NCBI GenBank assembly: GCA_025924815.1
Contig: JAICHQ010000013.1
Coordinates: 1 to 49,818, forward strand
Origin: Nocardioides sp.
Lineage (GTDB): Bacteria > Actinomycetota > Actinomycetes > Propionibacteriales > Nocardioidaceae
Length of the DNA: 49,818 nt
Direction of reading: 5' to 3'
Numbering within the stretch: position 1 is the stretch's first letter; every line of letters starts with the position of its first letter. Below the pieces are notes generated by a model. It made no database searches. It was not told the origin of the DNA and saw only the letters and a program-made list of their open reading frames with translations. Made by a program: the position numbers and the translations under genes. Of the stretch, positions 1 to 7,811 are shown piece by piece.

Positions 1-2
1 CG

Positions 3-542
3 TTCCGGGCGACGCCACTCTCCTTGCTGATCCTGGACATCGGACTTCCGGACGGGGACGGCCGCGATCTCTGCCTGGCCCTCCGGGCGGGCGGCATCGA
101 TGCTCCGGTCCTGTTCCTGACCGCCCGCGACGGACTGCACGACAAGGTCGCGGGGTTCGAGGCCGGCGGCGACGACTACCTCAGCAAGCCGTTCGAGCTG
201 GAGGAGCTCCGGGTGCGCGTGGCGGCGCTGCTGCGACGAAGCACCCCCGTCTCTCCGGTCACCACGGACCAACCCCTGCTGGACAGTGCGCGGCACGCGC
301 TCACGCTCGGGACCCGCGAGGTGGCCCTCACTCCGACGGAGTTCCGCCTGCTGGGGCGTCTCATGAGAGATCGAGGGCAGGTGGTACGCCGACGCGCGCT
401 CGTCGCGGCAGCGTGGCCGATGGGGGGTCTGGTCAGCGACAACACGCTCGACTCCTACGTGCGGAGGCTCCGGCGGAAGCTCGATGACGTGGGCGGCGGT
501 GCGATCACCACGCTGCGGGGTGTCGGCTACCGCTGGCAATGA
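3..542 (+). CDS. OmpR/PhoB-family response regulator (5' end outside window)
   Basis: DNA-binding output half of a two-component system. The frame is already open at base 3, so the start lies upstream; a TTG at 24 is inside the receiver domain and is not a credible start. About 45 N-terminal residues appear to be missing. The phospho-acceptor Asp sits in LILDIGLPDG, followed by the conserved Thr in FLTARDG and the Lys in YLSKPFEL, which completes the receiver chemistry. The C-terminal half is a winged-helix Trans_reg_C domain (LTPTEFRLLGRLM ... VRRLRRKL ... RGVGYRW). Its TGA overlaps the ATG of the downstream sensor kinase by three bases, so the two are translationally coupled. The target genes are not known; the envelope genes just downstream are plausible but unproven. 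Confidence 0.93.
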   Translation, partial: FRATPLSLLILDIGLPDGDGRDLCLALRAGGIDAPVLFLTARDGLHDKVAGFEAGGDDYLSKPFELEELRVRVAALLRRSTPVSPVTTDQPLLDSARHALTLGTREVALTPTEFRLLGRLMRDRGQVVRRRALVAAAWPMGGLVSDNTLDSYVRRLRRKLDDVGGGAITTLRGVGYRWQ

Positions 543-1840
543 TGGTCCACTCCCTTCCGGCCCGCTTGGCGATCACGTCGCTCCTGGTAGCCACCCTGAC
601 CTCGGCCCTTCTGGTTGCCGGTGTCCAGGTCCTTCTCGCGCAGACGAACCAGGCCACCGTGCGCGCCCGGCTGGCCGACCGTGCAGCAGCGGCATCCACC
701 TCCGTACGGGCGACCGCGACCGGGATCGAGGTGCGGGAACAGGGATCGACCCTGCTCCAGCAGAGCTCCTGGATCTTCGACGTCGACGGCAACCTCGTGG
801 CAGGACGGCTCCCGCAGTCGAACGACCGCTACAGCGACGACGTCCATGCGCTCGCGTCATCGACCAAGGTCCGCCGAGTCGCCGACGAGGACCTGGCCCT
901 GCTCGCCCAACCGGTCGTCCGAAACGGCGTACGAGTCGCCACGGTCGTCGTCACCGAGGACCTCGGCCCCTACGAAGGGTCGGAGCGGCACTCTCTGTGG
1001 CTGACGCTCGCACTGGCAGCGGCCACCGTGGTCCTGGCCACCACGGCTGCCTGGATCGCCGCACGCCGCTCGCTCCGGCGTGTCCGAGCCATGGCCGACA
1101 CGGCTGACGAGTGGCGGGAGCACGACCTGGGAGCACGGTTCAACCCAGGGCCGTCGGGTGACGAGATCGCCCACCTCGGGCGGACCCTGGACTCGATGCT
1201 GGACCGGATCGCGGATGCCCTGTCGACCGAGCGTCAGCTCACCGACGAGATCGCCCACGAGCTCCGCACCCCACTCGCGATCGTGCTGGCCGAAGCCGAC
1301 CTGGGACGTGACGCTGCAGCCGGCGAGCAGGTGGCGGCCCTCGACGCGATCCGCGACGCCGCGTTGCGGATGCGTTCGGCGATCGACACCATGCTCGCGG
1401 TCGCCCGGGCGCACACCGACCACCGACAGGTCTCGCGGGTCGGGGACCTGATGGCTGCCCTCGACCAGCCGCCGACCGATCTCGACCACCTGCTCGTGTC
1501 GGCTCCGACCCCGTTGTTGGTTGCGGCCATGCAGCCGCTGATCGAGAACGCGGAGCGTCACGGAGCCGGCGAGGTGCGGCTCGAGGTCACCCGTGAGCCG
1601 GGCCACGTCGTGGTGAGCGTCGTGGACGAGGGTCGGGGCGTGCCGGCCGACCAGCTGGAGGCGGTCTTCGAACCGGGGCACTCAACACGCCCGGACGGGT
1701 CAGGGCTCGGCCTTCCCCTGGCGCGGCGGATGGCCCGCGCGGTAGGAGCCGACCTGGTGGCGAGACCGGGTCCGGGCGGTCGGTTCGACCTGCGGGTTCC
1801 GCTGCGCCGGATGACGACGGACGGGCGTGTCGGCACCTGA
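539..1840 (+). CDS. Two-component sensor histidine kinase
   Basis: Membrane sensor kinase of 433 residues, partner of the overlapping regulator. Domain order: TM helix around residues 10-34, an extracytoplasmic sensor of about 120 residues without a recognisable PAS or Cache fold, a second TM helix around 153-175, HAMP (about 176-230), the HisKA dimerisation helix with phospho-accepting His240 in DEIAHELRTPLA, and a HATPase_c domain with N box (LIENAERHG), G1 box (VVDEGRGVP) and G2 box (GSGLGLPLARR). All catalytic boxes are intact. The ATG overlaps the regulator stop (ATGA). The signal sensed cannot be told from sequence. The start may be either of two adjacent ATG codons. Confidence 0.94.
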   Translation: MMVHSLPARLAITSLLVATLTSALLVAGVQVLLAQTNQATVRARLADRAAAASTSVRATATGIEVREQGSTLLQQSSWIFDVDGNLVAGRLPQSNDRYSDDVHALASSTKVRRVADEDLALLAQPVVRNGVRVATVVVTEDLGPYEGSERHSLWLTLALAAATVVLATTAAWIAARRSLRRVRAMADTADEWREHDLGARFNPGPSGDEIAHLGRTLDSMLDRIADALSTERQLTDEIAHELRTPLAIVLAEADLGRDAAAGEQVAALDAIRDAALRMRSAIDTMLAVARAHTDHRQVSRVGDLMAALDQPPTDLDHLLVSAPTPLLVAAMQPLIENAERHGAGEVRLEVTREPGHVVVSVVDEGRGVPADQLEAVFEPGHSTRPDGSGLGLPLARRMARAVGADLVARPGPGGRFDLRVPLRRMTTDGRVGT

Positions 1841-2653
1841 TGCTGCGCGGGTGCAGAGGCGGGCGCCCGTGGTGGATCGCGGTTCACCCCGTCGGAGGTA
1901 GACCAAGTCGCCGCCGATATCCGCGACGAGCCGGTAGCGCCGGTCCAGGATGCCCCGGAGACGGCCGTGGGGGTCCTGTCGCCACGAGTCCAGGGACGAG
2001 CGGACCACCACGAACGTGGGAGCCCGCCTGCGATCCAGGGTGTGCACCAAGTGCGTGAGATGCGGATCGAGGATGCGTTGGGGCAGCGTCCACAGATAGG
2101 GGTAGGCCGGACGGAGCTTCGTCGTCTCGAAGACCGAAGCCTCGCCGCACAGGACGACAGCGCTGTCCCCCGGGCACCGTGCCGCGTCGAGCCAGGCGCT
2201 CAGCGAGCCGACCTCGCTGGTTCCGCTCGGTCCCCGTGGGTCGCGGCGATCGCCACCTCGGCGCCAGTGACGCTCGGGCTCGCGGCGACGGCTACGACGA
2301 CGCCGAGCAGGAACGGCCACGAGACGGCGCCGGCCACGCGCCCGACCAGCACACAGGTCGCAGGCTCCACGCCGATCAGGTTGGTGCGTCCAGTAGTACC
2401 CACCTCCGACAACACCGACGACGGCGGTGACGAGCATGGCCGCCGCGGCCACCGTCACCGCGTCGCGACGACCACGACGCAGCAGCGGCGCAAGGGCCAC
2501 GACGAGCAGCAGTACCAGCCCGCTCAGCAATGCCGACCTGACCAGCTCGTGCAGTCGCAGCAGGCCGCCCTCGTCGGTGTAGGGCCGGTCGTGCACGAAC
2601 GGCAGCCGGAAGCAACCGCGAGCGATCCGGCGAGGACGGACGTCCTCCCCCAT
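1841..2653 (-). pseudogene. Decayed GT-C-type membrane glycosyltransferase, C-terminal remnant
   Basis: The minus strand carries C-terminal-type sequence of a multi-pass glycosyltransferase-like membrane protein, split over two frames. One frame gives two hydrophobic helices (SALLSGLVLLLVVALAP; AAAMLVTAVVGVV) up to GGGYYWTH. The protein-like sequence then continues one base out of phase (NLIGVEPATCVLVGRVAG ... FLLGVVVAVAASP, about 2390-2230), and near 2220 returns to the first frame (SLSAWLDAARCPGDSAVV ... LRPAYPYLWTLPQRILDP). So one shift compensates another. A stop lies 18 bases before the first ATG and the expected N-terminal catalytic half is absent. The first frame stays open to base 1700, antisense into the kinase gene, so the natural stop also seems lost. 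Family assignment is from hydrophobic layout and the tail motif, hence moderate confidence. Sequencing error could explain the shifts but not the missing N-terminus. Confidence 0.6.
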
Positions 2654-2838
2654 CCTCCGCTCGGCCCGACGTTCAGGGGTGCCGGCTCAGATCGCGCTGA
2701 TGGTCGTCACGGGGACACCACGGTGTGTACAACGATGTGCGAGGTCCTGGTGCAGCAGTGAGGCGATGGATGCGTCGGTACGTGGATGCGAACCTGATCG
2801 TTCATGGCGCCCACCGTGCATGTCGTCGCCTGCCGATG

Positions 2839-2873
2839 ACCTGACCGGGCACCCTCGGTCTCGCCGGTCAGGT
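2839..2873. promoter_or_regulatory. 10-bp perfect inverted repeat upstream of the glycosyltransferase
   Basis: ACCTGACCGG (2839-2848) and its exact complement CCGGTCAGGT (2864-2873) flank a 15-base loop. The repeat ends 32 bases before the ATG at 2906. It could be an operator or a leader hairpin for the glycosyltransferase-deacetylase pair. The remaining 2654-2838 holds no credible gene. Confidence 0.45.
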
Positions 2874-2905
2874 TAGGTGCATGCAGGATCCGCGACAGTT
2901 CGGCC

Positions 2906-3991
2906 ATGCAACCGGACTCACGGCCCACCGTCGCGGTGGTGTCAGGCAGCTACGGCGCCGGACATGACGCCGTCGCGCGGGAACTGGCCACGCGAGTCCT
3001 CGGCACCGGGGTACACGTGATCGAGCACGACATCGCGGGTCTCCTGGCCTGTCGGGCCGGACAGATTCTGCGCTGGGCCTACTTTCGACAGCTGGAGACC
3101 TTCCCGGCCACCTGGCGGGCCACGTACACCCGGCTCGACGCGGACAACCGCGCAAGCCGCACGGGGCGCTCGTTGCTGACCCTGTTGGGCGCACGCGCGG
3201 TTCGGGAGGTCTCCCGTGCGGACCTTGTCATCTCGACGCACCCCTTCGCCAGCCAGGTTCTGGGCTCGGCCAGGGCAGGCGGGCAGTTGGACGCCCCCGT
3301 GGTCACCTATCTCACCGACGCATCGGTCCATCGCTTCTGGGTCAGCGCGGGCATCGACCTCCACCTGGCCATCCATGAGGTCGCGGCTGCGCAGGTTCGC
3401 GCCCTGGGCGCCCCGGTCGTGGTGGTCAACCCCGTCGTCCCCAGCGTCGCCGGGCCCGCGATCCACGGCGACTGGTCCCCTCCGTGGCCCGCAGACCGTC
3501 CCGTTGCCCTGATCGTCGGGGGGTCGCACGGGATCGGTCAGCTGGAGCACACGGCCACGGACGTGCTCTCCACGGGCCTGATGACCCCCGTCGTCGCCTG
3601 TGGGCACAACGACAGGCTCCTTCGCCGGCTCGCGAAGCTCCCCGGAGCGATCGCTCTGGGATGGCGATCGGACCTCCGGGCGCTGATGGCGAATGCCGAC
3701 TGCGTGATCCAGAACGCCGGGGGCATGAGCTCGCTGGAAGCGTTGGCGGTCAAGACGCCGACCCTGACCTATCGCCCCATCCCCGGGCACGGGCTCACGA
3801 ACGCGCTCGGCCTCGACCAGGCCGGACTGGTGCCCTACGTGGAGGACGTACCGCAGCTGACGGCGGCCCTGAGCGAGGCTCTGACGGGCGGTCGATGCCG
3901 TGGGCTGCCTGACCTGGCCGACGACTGCCTGGCCACGATCACCGACCTGCTTCCGGGCGGCCGCTCACTCGGACCGGTGGCGGCCGCATGA
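2906..3991 (+). CDS. MGDG-synthase-like glycosyltransferase (GT28/MurG fold)
   Basis: Predicted GT-B glycosyltransferase of 361 residues. The N-terminal domain opens with VAVVSGSYGAGHDAVARELA, the acceptor-side glycine loop of the monogalactosyldiacylglycerol synthase family; the C-terminal domain has a MurG-like nucleotide-sugar site (LIVGGSHGIGQLEHTA ... IQNAGGMSSLEALA). Family members transfer a hexose from a UDP-sugar to diacylglycerol or a related membrane lipid on the cytoplasmic face. The acceptor here is unknown. Its stop overlaps the ATG of the NodB deacetylase (ATGA), so the two products probably act on the same molecule. No strong Shine-Dalgarno precedes the ATG; a hairpin lies just upstream. 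Confidence 0.85.
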   Translation: MQPDSRPTVAVVSGSYGAGHDAVARELATRVLGTGVHVIEHDIAGLLACRAGQILRWAYFRQLETFPATWRATYTRLDADNRASRTGRSLLTLLGARAVREVSRADLVISTHPFASQVLGSARAGGQLDAPVVTYLTDASVHRFWVSAGIDLHLAIHEVAAAQVRALGAPVVVVNPVVPSVAGPAIHGDWSPPWPADRPVALIVGGSHGIGQLEHTATDVLSTGLMTPVVACGHNDRLLRRLAKLPGAIALGWRSDLRALMANADCVIQNAGGMSSLEALAVKTPTLTYRPIPGHGLTNALGLDQAGLVPYVEDVPQLTAALSEALTGGRCRGLPDLADDCLATITDLLPGGRSLGPVAAA

Positions 3992-4725
3992 CCCGGCCGA
4001 GGAGCCCGTCGGACCCGCCGGGTCCCGCGACCTGCCCGCCCGTGCCCACCTTGGCCTCGGTCGGGGTCGTTCGACGGCGGCTCACACCGGCCGTGCTGAC
4101 TCCAGACCTCTCGGGAATCTCCGATGCCGCACATGTTGCGCTGACCTATGACGACGGCCCCGATCCCGCCTCGACACCACACTTCCTGGAGCTCCTCGCC
4201 AGGTTTCAGGTTCGAGCGACCTTCTTCGTGATCGGGAAGCACATCGCGGACGGTGGACTTCTTCGCGAGATGGTCGCGCAGGGGCATGAGATCGGCATCC
4301 ACGGGTGGGACCACACCCCGACGGTCCTGAGGGGCCCGGATCGGATGGGCGAGGAGATCGCGCGGACACGAGGGCTGGTCGAAAGCCTCACCGACGCGTC
4401 GGTCCGCTGGTACCGACCGCCGTACGGTTGGCTGACGCGGCGGGCCGTGGCCGGTGCCACAGCGGCGGGCCTGCACCTCGTGCTCTGGTCGGCGTGGGGA
4501 CGCGACTGGCGAAGCGCGGCGACGGCGGACAGCATCGAGGCCACCGTCCTGAAGCAGACACGCCCGGGAGGCACGGTCCTGCTGCACGACTCCGATCGCA
4601 TGTCGGCTCCTGGCTCGTGGACCGACACCCTGACCGCCAGCTATCGGCTGCTCGACCGATGGACCTCGGACGGGCTTGCGGTCGGGCCCCTGGCCGATCA
4701 CTGGGTGACCGGAACGGCGACGTGA
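3988..4725 (+). CDS. Polysaccharide deacetylase family protein (NodB domain)
   Basis: Carbohydrate esterase family 4 metal-dependent deacetylase of 245 residues. It shows the catalytic-base motif TYDDGPDP, the metal-binding H-x3-H in IGIHGWDH, the WYRPPYG motif and the late catalytic LLHDSD, so the active site looks complete. No signal peptide or TM helix is seen, which is unusual for a peptidoglycan deacetylase and fits a cytoplasmic role on a lipid-linked sugar made by the coupled glycosyltransferase (4-base overlap). Removal of an N-acetyl group is the usual family reaction; the actual substrate is an inference. It converges on gatD across a hairpin-bearing gap. Confidence 0.9.
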   Translation: MTRPRSPSDPPGPATCPPVPTLASVGVVRRRLTPAVLTPDLSGISDAAHVALTYDDGPDPASTPHFLELLARFQVRATFFVIGKHIADGGLLREMVAQGHEIGIHGWDHTPTVLRGPDRMGEEIARTRGLVESLTDASVRWYRPPYGWLTRRAVAGATAAGLHLVLWSAWGRDWRSAATADSIEATVLKQTRPGGTVLLHDSDRMSAPGSWTDTLTASYRLLDRWTSDGLAVGPLADHWVTGTAT

Positions 4726-4737
4726 CCAGGCGAGGCA

Positions 4738-4778
4738 GCCGGGGCTGAGGGTGACCTCGCCGTCCCTCGGAGCCCGGC
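4738..4778. terminator. Bidirectional hairpin between convergent genes
   Basis: An imperfect stem pairs GCCGGGGCTGAGGG (4738-4751) with CCCTCGGAGCCCGGC (4764-4778) around a 12-base loop. It lies just after the deacetylase stop and three bases beyond the gatD stop on the other strand. There is no U tract, as is common in high-GC actinobacteria. Confidence 0.5.
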
Positions 4779-4780
4779 CG

Positions 4781-5530
4781 TCACGCCGCCCAGCGGCCGA
4801 GCAGCAGCCGACGGGTCCGATGGCGCCGTGGGTCGGCGGCGTCCAGGCGTTCGGTTCGCAGGCGTTCCACGTCGTCGTCCCGATAGGGCGGCAGCTCGCC
4901 GATCGCCGAGGCAAGGAGGTGATCGGCCAGCGCCGGGTTCCTGACCAGCACCGGCCCGTGCAGGTACGTCGCCAATGTGGCGCCTTGAACGGCACCGTCC
5001 CAGCGGTGCTCGCCGTTGCCGACCCCGGCGATCACCCGTCCGAGTGGACGGGCCTGTGGTCCGAGCACCGCGGTGCCTCGGTGGTTCTCGAAGCCCGTCA
5101 GCGTCGGCACGTCCGGCAGGTTCAGCGGCTCGGTGACGACCTCGCCCACCGCACGAAGGGCGAGCCGGCCGCACGTGACGTCGAGCAGTCCGAGCCCCGG
5201 CTGCGGCCGCCCGTCGGCGTCCTCGAACTGTTGCGCCAGGATCTGGAACCCGGCACAGACGGCGAGACAGGGGCGGCTGCCGAGGATCGCGTGGGCAGCA
5301 TGGTCGGCGAGCAGGGAGCGCGCAGCCAGTCGTTGCGCGGAGTCCTCACCGCCGCCGAGCAGGTAGATGTCGCCGTAGCGCGGAAGGGGCTCCTCGACGG
5401 CGGCCGGGATGAGGCGTGAGACCACACCGCGCCCGGCAGCTCGGTGCATCAGCGCGAGGGCGTTGCCGCGGTCCCCGTAGGTGCCGAGCAGCTCCGGATA
5501 GACCAGGACGATGCCGATCTCGTCAATCAC
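4781..5530 (-). CDS. gatD: Lipid II isoglutaminyl synthase, glutamine amidotransferase subunit GatD
   Basis: Class I glutamine amidotransferase-like subunit of 249 residues that releases ammonia from glutamine for amidation of the alpha-carboxyl of D-Glu in lipid II. The nucleophile Cys lies in CLAVCAGFQILAQ; the catalytic His is in YLHGPVLVRNPALADHLL, the usual GatD tail. The early VYPELLGTYGDRGNALAL is typical of CobQ-like GatD proteins. It overlaps murT by eight bases, as expected for the obligate MurT/GatD complex. D-iGln formation is needed for efficient 3-3/4-3 cross-linking in actinobacterial peptidoglycan. Length is normal. Confidence 0.95.
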   Translation of the reverse strand: MIDEIGIVLVYPELLGTYGDRGNALALMHRAAGRGVVSRLIPAAVEEPLPRYGDIYLLGGGEDSAQRLAARSLLADHAAHAILGSRPCLAVCAGFQILAQQFEDADGRPQPGLGLLDVTCGRLALRAVGEVVTEPLNLPDVPTLTGFENHRGTAVLGPQARPLGRVIAGVGNGEHRWDGAVQGATLATYLHGPVLVRNPALADHLLASAIGELPPYRDDDVERLRTERLDAADPRRHRTRRLLLGRWAA

Positions 5531-6752
5531 GACGAACCTCCCGAACAGTGCTGCGGAAGGCCGTGTAGTTGCCCACGACGTCGACCCGGCCCGCAGGCAG
5601 CTCCCACAAGGCCGCGGCCAGCGGACCGGGCATGTGCGTCGCGGCGACTCCGTCGTGCTCGAGCCGGACCAGGAGATCGGTGGCTCGACGGCCTTGTACG
5701 ACGACCGTGCGCCCGCGCAACGGGACGAACGACACGTCGTAGATCCAGGACGAGTCGCGCCCGTCGACGCCTTCCGCGTTCAGCACGAGCACGAGTGGAT
5801 GGCGCTCCCCGGCCATCAGGTCGAGCAGCTCCACCCACCCCGCGGGGTTCTTGGCCAGCATGATCCGCAGGTCGTGCCCGCGGAAGCGGATCCGCTCGAA
5901 GCGGCCGGCGACGGATTGGACCGCGCCCAGCCGATCGGCCGCGTCCGGGGCCGACACCGACCCGGTGTGGTGCGCCGCGGCGACGGCCAGGGCCGCGTTC
6001 GCGACGTTGAACCGTCCGGGGAGGTTGAGCACCAGCGGGACCTCGGTGGTGGCGTTGCGAAGCACCTGGCCCTCGAGCCACCAGTCCGGGTCGGGTCTGT
6101 GGAGATCGCAGGAGCGGCACGCCCAGTCGGACCCCGACCGGACGCACCGGCCGGCGCACGCAGGACACACCAGCGAGTCGGCCGTCCAGCGTGCCCCGGC
6201 AGCCACCCACGTCTGCTTGCAGCCGGCCAGCGCCGACCACACGACGGCGGGATCGTCCGCATTGGCGATCACCAGGGGTACGCCGGCCAGCCCGCTCCGC
6301 CACGCAGCGGCCACCGTGGCGACCTCGTGGTGGCGGGTCAGCTGGTCGCGCGAGAGGTTCGTGAGCACGACCGCCCGCGGACAGGTTTCCCCGATCGTCC
6401 ACGGAAGCCAGTCCTCGTCCACCTCGAGCACCAACCGCCCGGCGTCGGTCGAGCCCAGCACACCGGCCAGCGCGTGAGCCGTGTTGGCGCCGTCCCCGTT
6501 CGTCGCCACCGGAGGCCGGTGGCCGAGGGCGGCCACGGTGAGAGCAGTCGTCGTGCTCTTTCCGTTCGTTCCGCTGACCAGGGTGATGTCCCGTCCGCGG
6601 CTCAGCTCGGCGACCGCCCTCGGCTCGACCGCCAGCAGGACTCGGCCACCGATCACCAGTCCCGACCCACCCCGCACGCGGCGCGAGAAGGCCCCGGCGG
6701 CTCGGGCAGCACCCCGGGCAACCCTCACCCGGCTGTGGGGATGTGGCCTCAT
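5523..6752 (-). CDS. murT: Lipid II isoglutaminyl synthase, Mur-ligase-like subunit MurT
   Basis: Mur ligase family ATPase that activates the alpha-carboxyl of lipid II D-Glu by phosphorylation and receives ammonia from GatD. It has the ATP loop LVSGTNGKSTTTAL, the Mur central signatures (VLTNLSRDQL; NLPGRFNVANAALAVAAA), the MurT-specific four-cysteine zinc ribbon (CPAC ... CRSC, near the middle) and a DUF1727-type C-terminal domain ending VVGNYTAFR. The ATG at 6752 is preferred because GAGGA lies eight bases upstream; an in-frame ATG at 6767 would add five residues. The 3' end overlaps gatD. It is transcribed toward the deacetylase, opposite to the glycosyltransferase pair. Confidence 0.94.
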   Translation of the reverse strand: MRPHPHSRVRVARGAARAAGAFSRRVRGGSGLVIGGRVLLAVEPRAVAELSRGRDITLVSGTNGKSTTTALTVAALGHRPPVATNGDGANTAHALAGVLGSTDAGRLVLEVDEDWLPWTIGETCPRAVVLTNLSRDQLTRHHEVATVAAAWRSGLAGVPLVIANADDPAVVWSALAGCKQTWVAAGARWTADSLVCPACAGRCVRSGSDWACRSCDLHRPDPDWWLEGQVLRNATTEVPLVLNLPGRFNVANAALAVAAAHHTGSVSAPDAADRLGAVQSVAGRFERIRFRGHDLRIMLAKNPAGWVELLDLMAGERHPLVLVLNAEGVDGRDSSWIYDVSFVPLRGRTVVVQGRRATDLLVRLEHDGVAATHMPGPLAAALWELPAGRVDVVGNYTAFRSTVREVRRD

Positions 6753-6818
6753 GGGAGCCGTCCTCATGTCACCAGTAGTAGGCCCCCGACCCTGTCCGCC
6801 ACCTGACTGGACTGTCGG

Positions 6819-7811
6819 TCACCGGAGCGTCACCTCGACCACCCGGTCTGTCGTCTGCGGGATCTCCCCACCCAGGAGCCAGATGCGTCGCCCGAGCGAG
6901 GCGACAGCGGCGTCGCTCACCGGGAAGGGGAGCCGTCCGGCACGCCGGAAGCTTCCGGTGCCGGGGTCGTACCACCACATCTCGCCGGTCTGCCGATCGG
7001 GGGTCACCCGTCCACCCATGAGGAGGATGCGATCGCCGACCGTCACGGCCGTGGCGTGGCCGAGTGGCACGGGGAGGTGCCCGGCTGGTCGGGTGCGCCC
7101 GGTCTTGAGGTCGACCCGCTGGATGTCGTCGACCTCACGACCGTCACGCTCTCCGCCGAGCACGTAGGCATCCGAGTGGATCCTCGCCGAGGCGGCGTAC
7201 CGGACGCCCTGGAGGAGGCTTCCCACGGGACGTGGGCGTCCCTGCGGTGAGAGTCGGAGGATCGTCCTCGGCATGGTTGCGCCGTCGTAGCCACCCATCA
7301 CGTAGGGGTGGCCCCGCCACTCCACGACGCCGAGGTCGGAACGAGAGGTTGGCAGGTTGTCGACCGGAAGCCAGCGTCGATGACTCAGGGACTGCACGAC
7401 CGACTGCTCCGTGCTGTTTCCGCCTCCCACCAGGGTCGGTGCCCCGCCCACCACGCCTCCGGCCGTGTCGTGGACCGGCACCGCGAGCGAGGGCAGCGAC
7501 CTCGCGCGTCCGGACGTCGGGTGGACGAGCAGCGCGCGGCCGGTCGATCGGTCGCCGGTCAGGAGTCCGCCGGCCAGGATCAGCGAGTCACGTCCGGTCT
7601 CGATCATCGCTGCCCGTGCCACCGGGTACGGGAGCCGCCACTTCATCAGGCGTACGCCGGCTACGTGCAGGTCACGCCGGACGCGTGCGGAGGGGGCGAA
7701 CGCCGGGGGCGTGACCGCTGCTGCGGTCGGCCCCGGAGCCGACGAGTGGCCGCCACACCCCGCCAGCGCCGGCCCCAGCAGCACGAGCGACAGGAGGAGG
7801 CGACACCTCAC
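6819..7811 (-). CDS. Kelch-type beta-propeller lipoprotein
   Basis: Secreted lipoprotein of about 330 residues. The N-terminus has a short signal peptide ending in a lipobox (PALAGC), which predicts diacylglyceryl anchoring. The rest is built from kelch-like blades with recurring glycine pairs followed by an aromatic further on (LILAGGLLTG, YVMGGYDGAT, YVLGGERDG, LLMGGRVTPD, WLLGGEIP). The fold suggests binding, not a defined reaction; no galactose-oxidase copper ligands are visible. The GTG start overlaps the stop of the YncE-like gene (GTGA), so the two propeller lipoproteins are co-translated and probably function together at the cell surface. Specific role unknown. Confidence 0.85.
   Translation of the reverse strand: MRCRLLLSLVLLGPALAGCGGHSSAPGPTAAAVTPPAFAPSARVRRDLHVAGVRLMKWRLPYPVARAAMIETGRDSLILAGGLLTGDRSTGRALLVHPTSGRARSLPSLAVPVHDTAGGVVGGAPTLVGGGNSTEQSVVQSLSHRRWLPVDNLPTSRSDLGVVEWRGHPYVMGGYDGATMPRTILRLSPQGRPRPVGSLLQGVRYAASARIHSDAYVLGGERDGREVDDIQRVDLKTGRTRPAGHLPVPLGHATAVTVGDRILLMGGRVTPDRQTGEMWWYDPGTGSFRRAGRLPFPVSDAAVASLGRRIWLLGGEIPQTTDRVVEVTLR

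Noticed and set aside
2707..2928. Possible small gene on the minus strand
   Set aside because: No ribosome site, atypical composition, and it overlaps the glycosyltransferase start and the hairpin.
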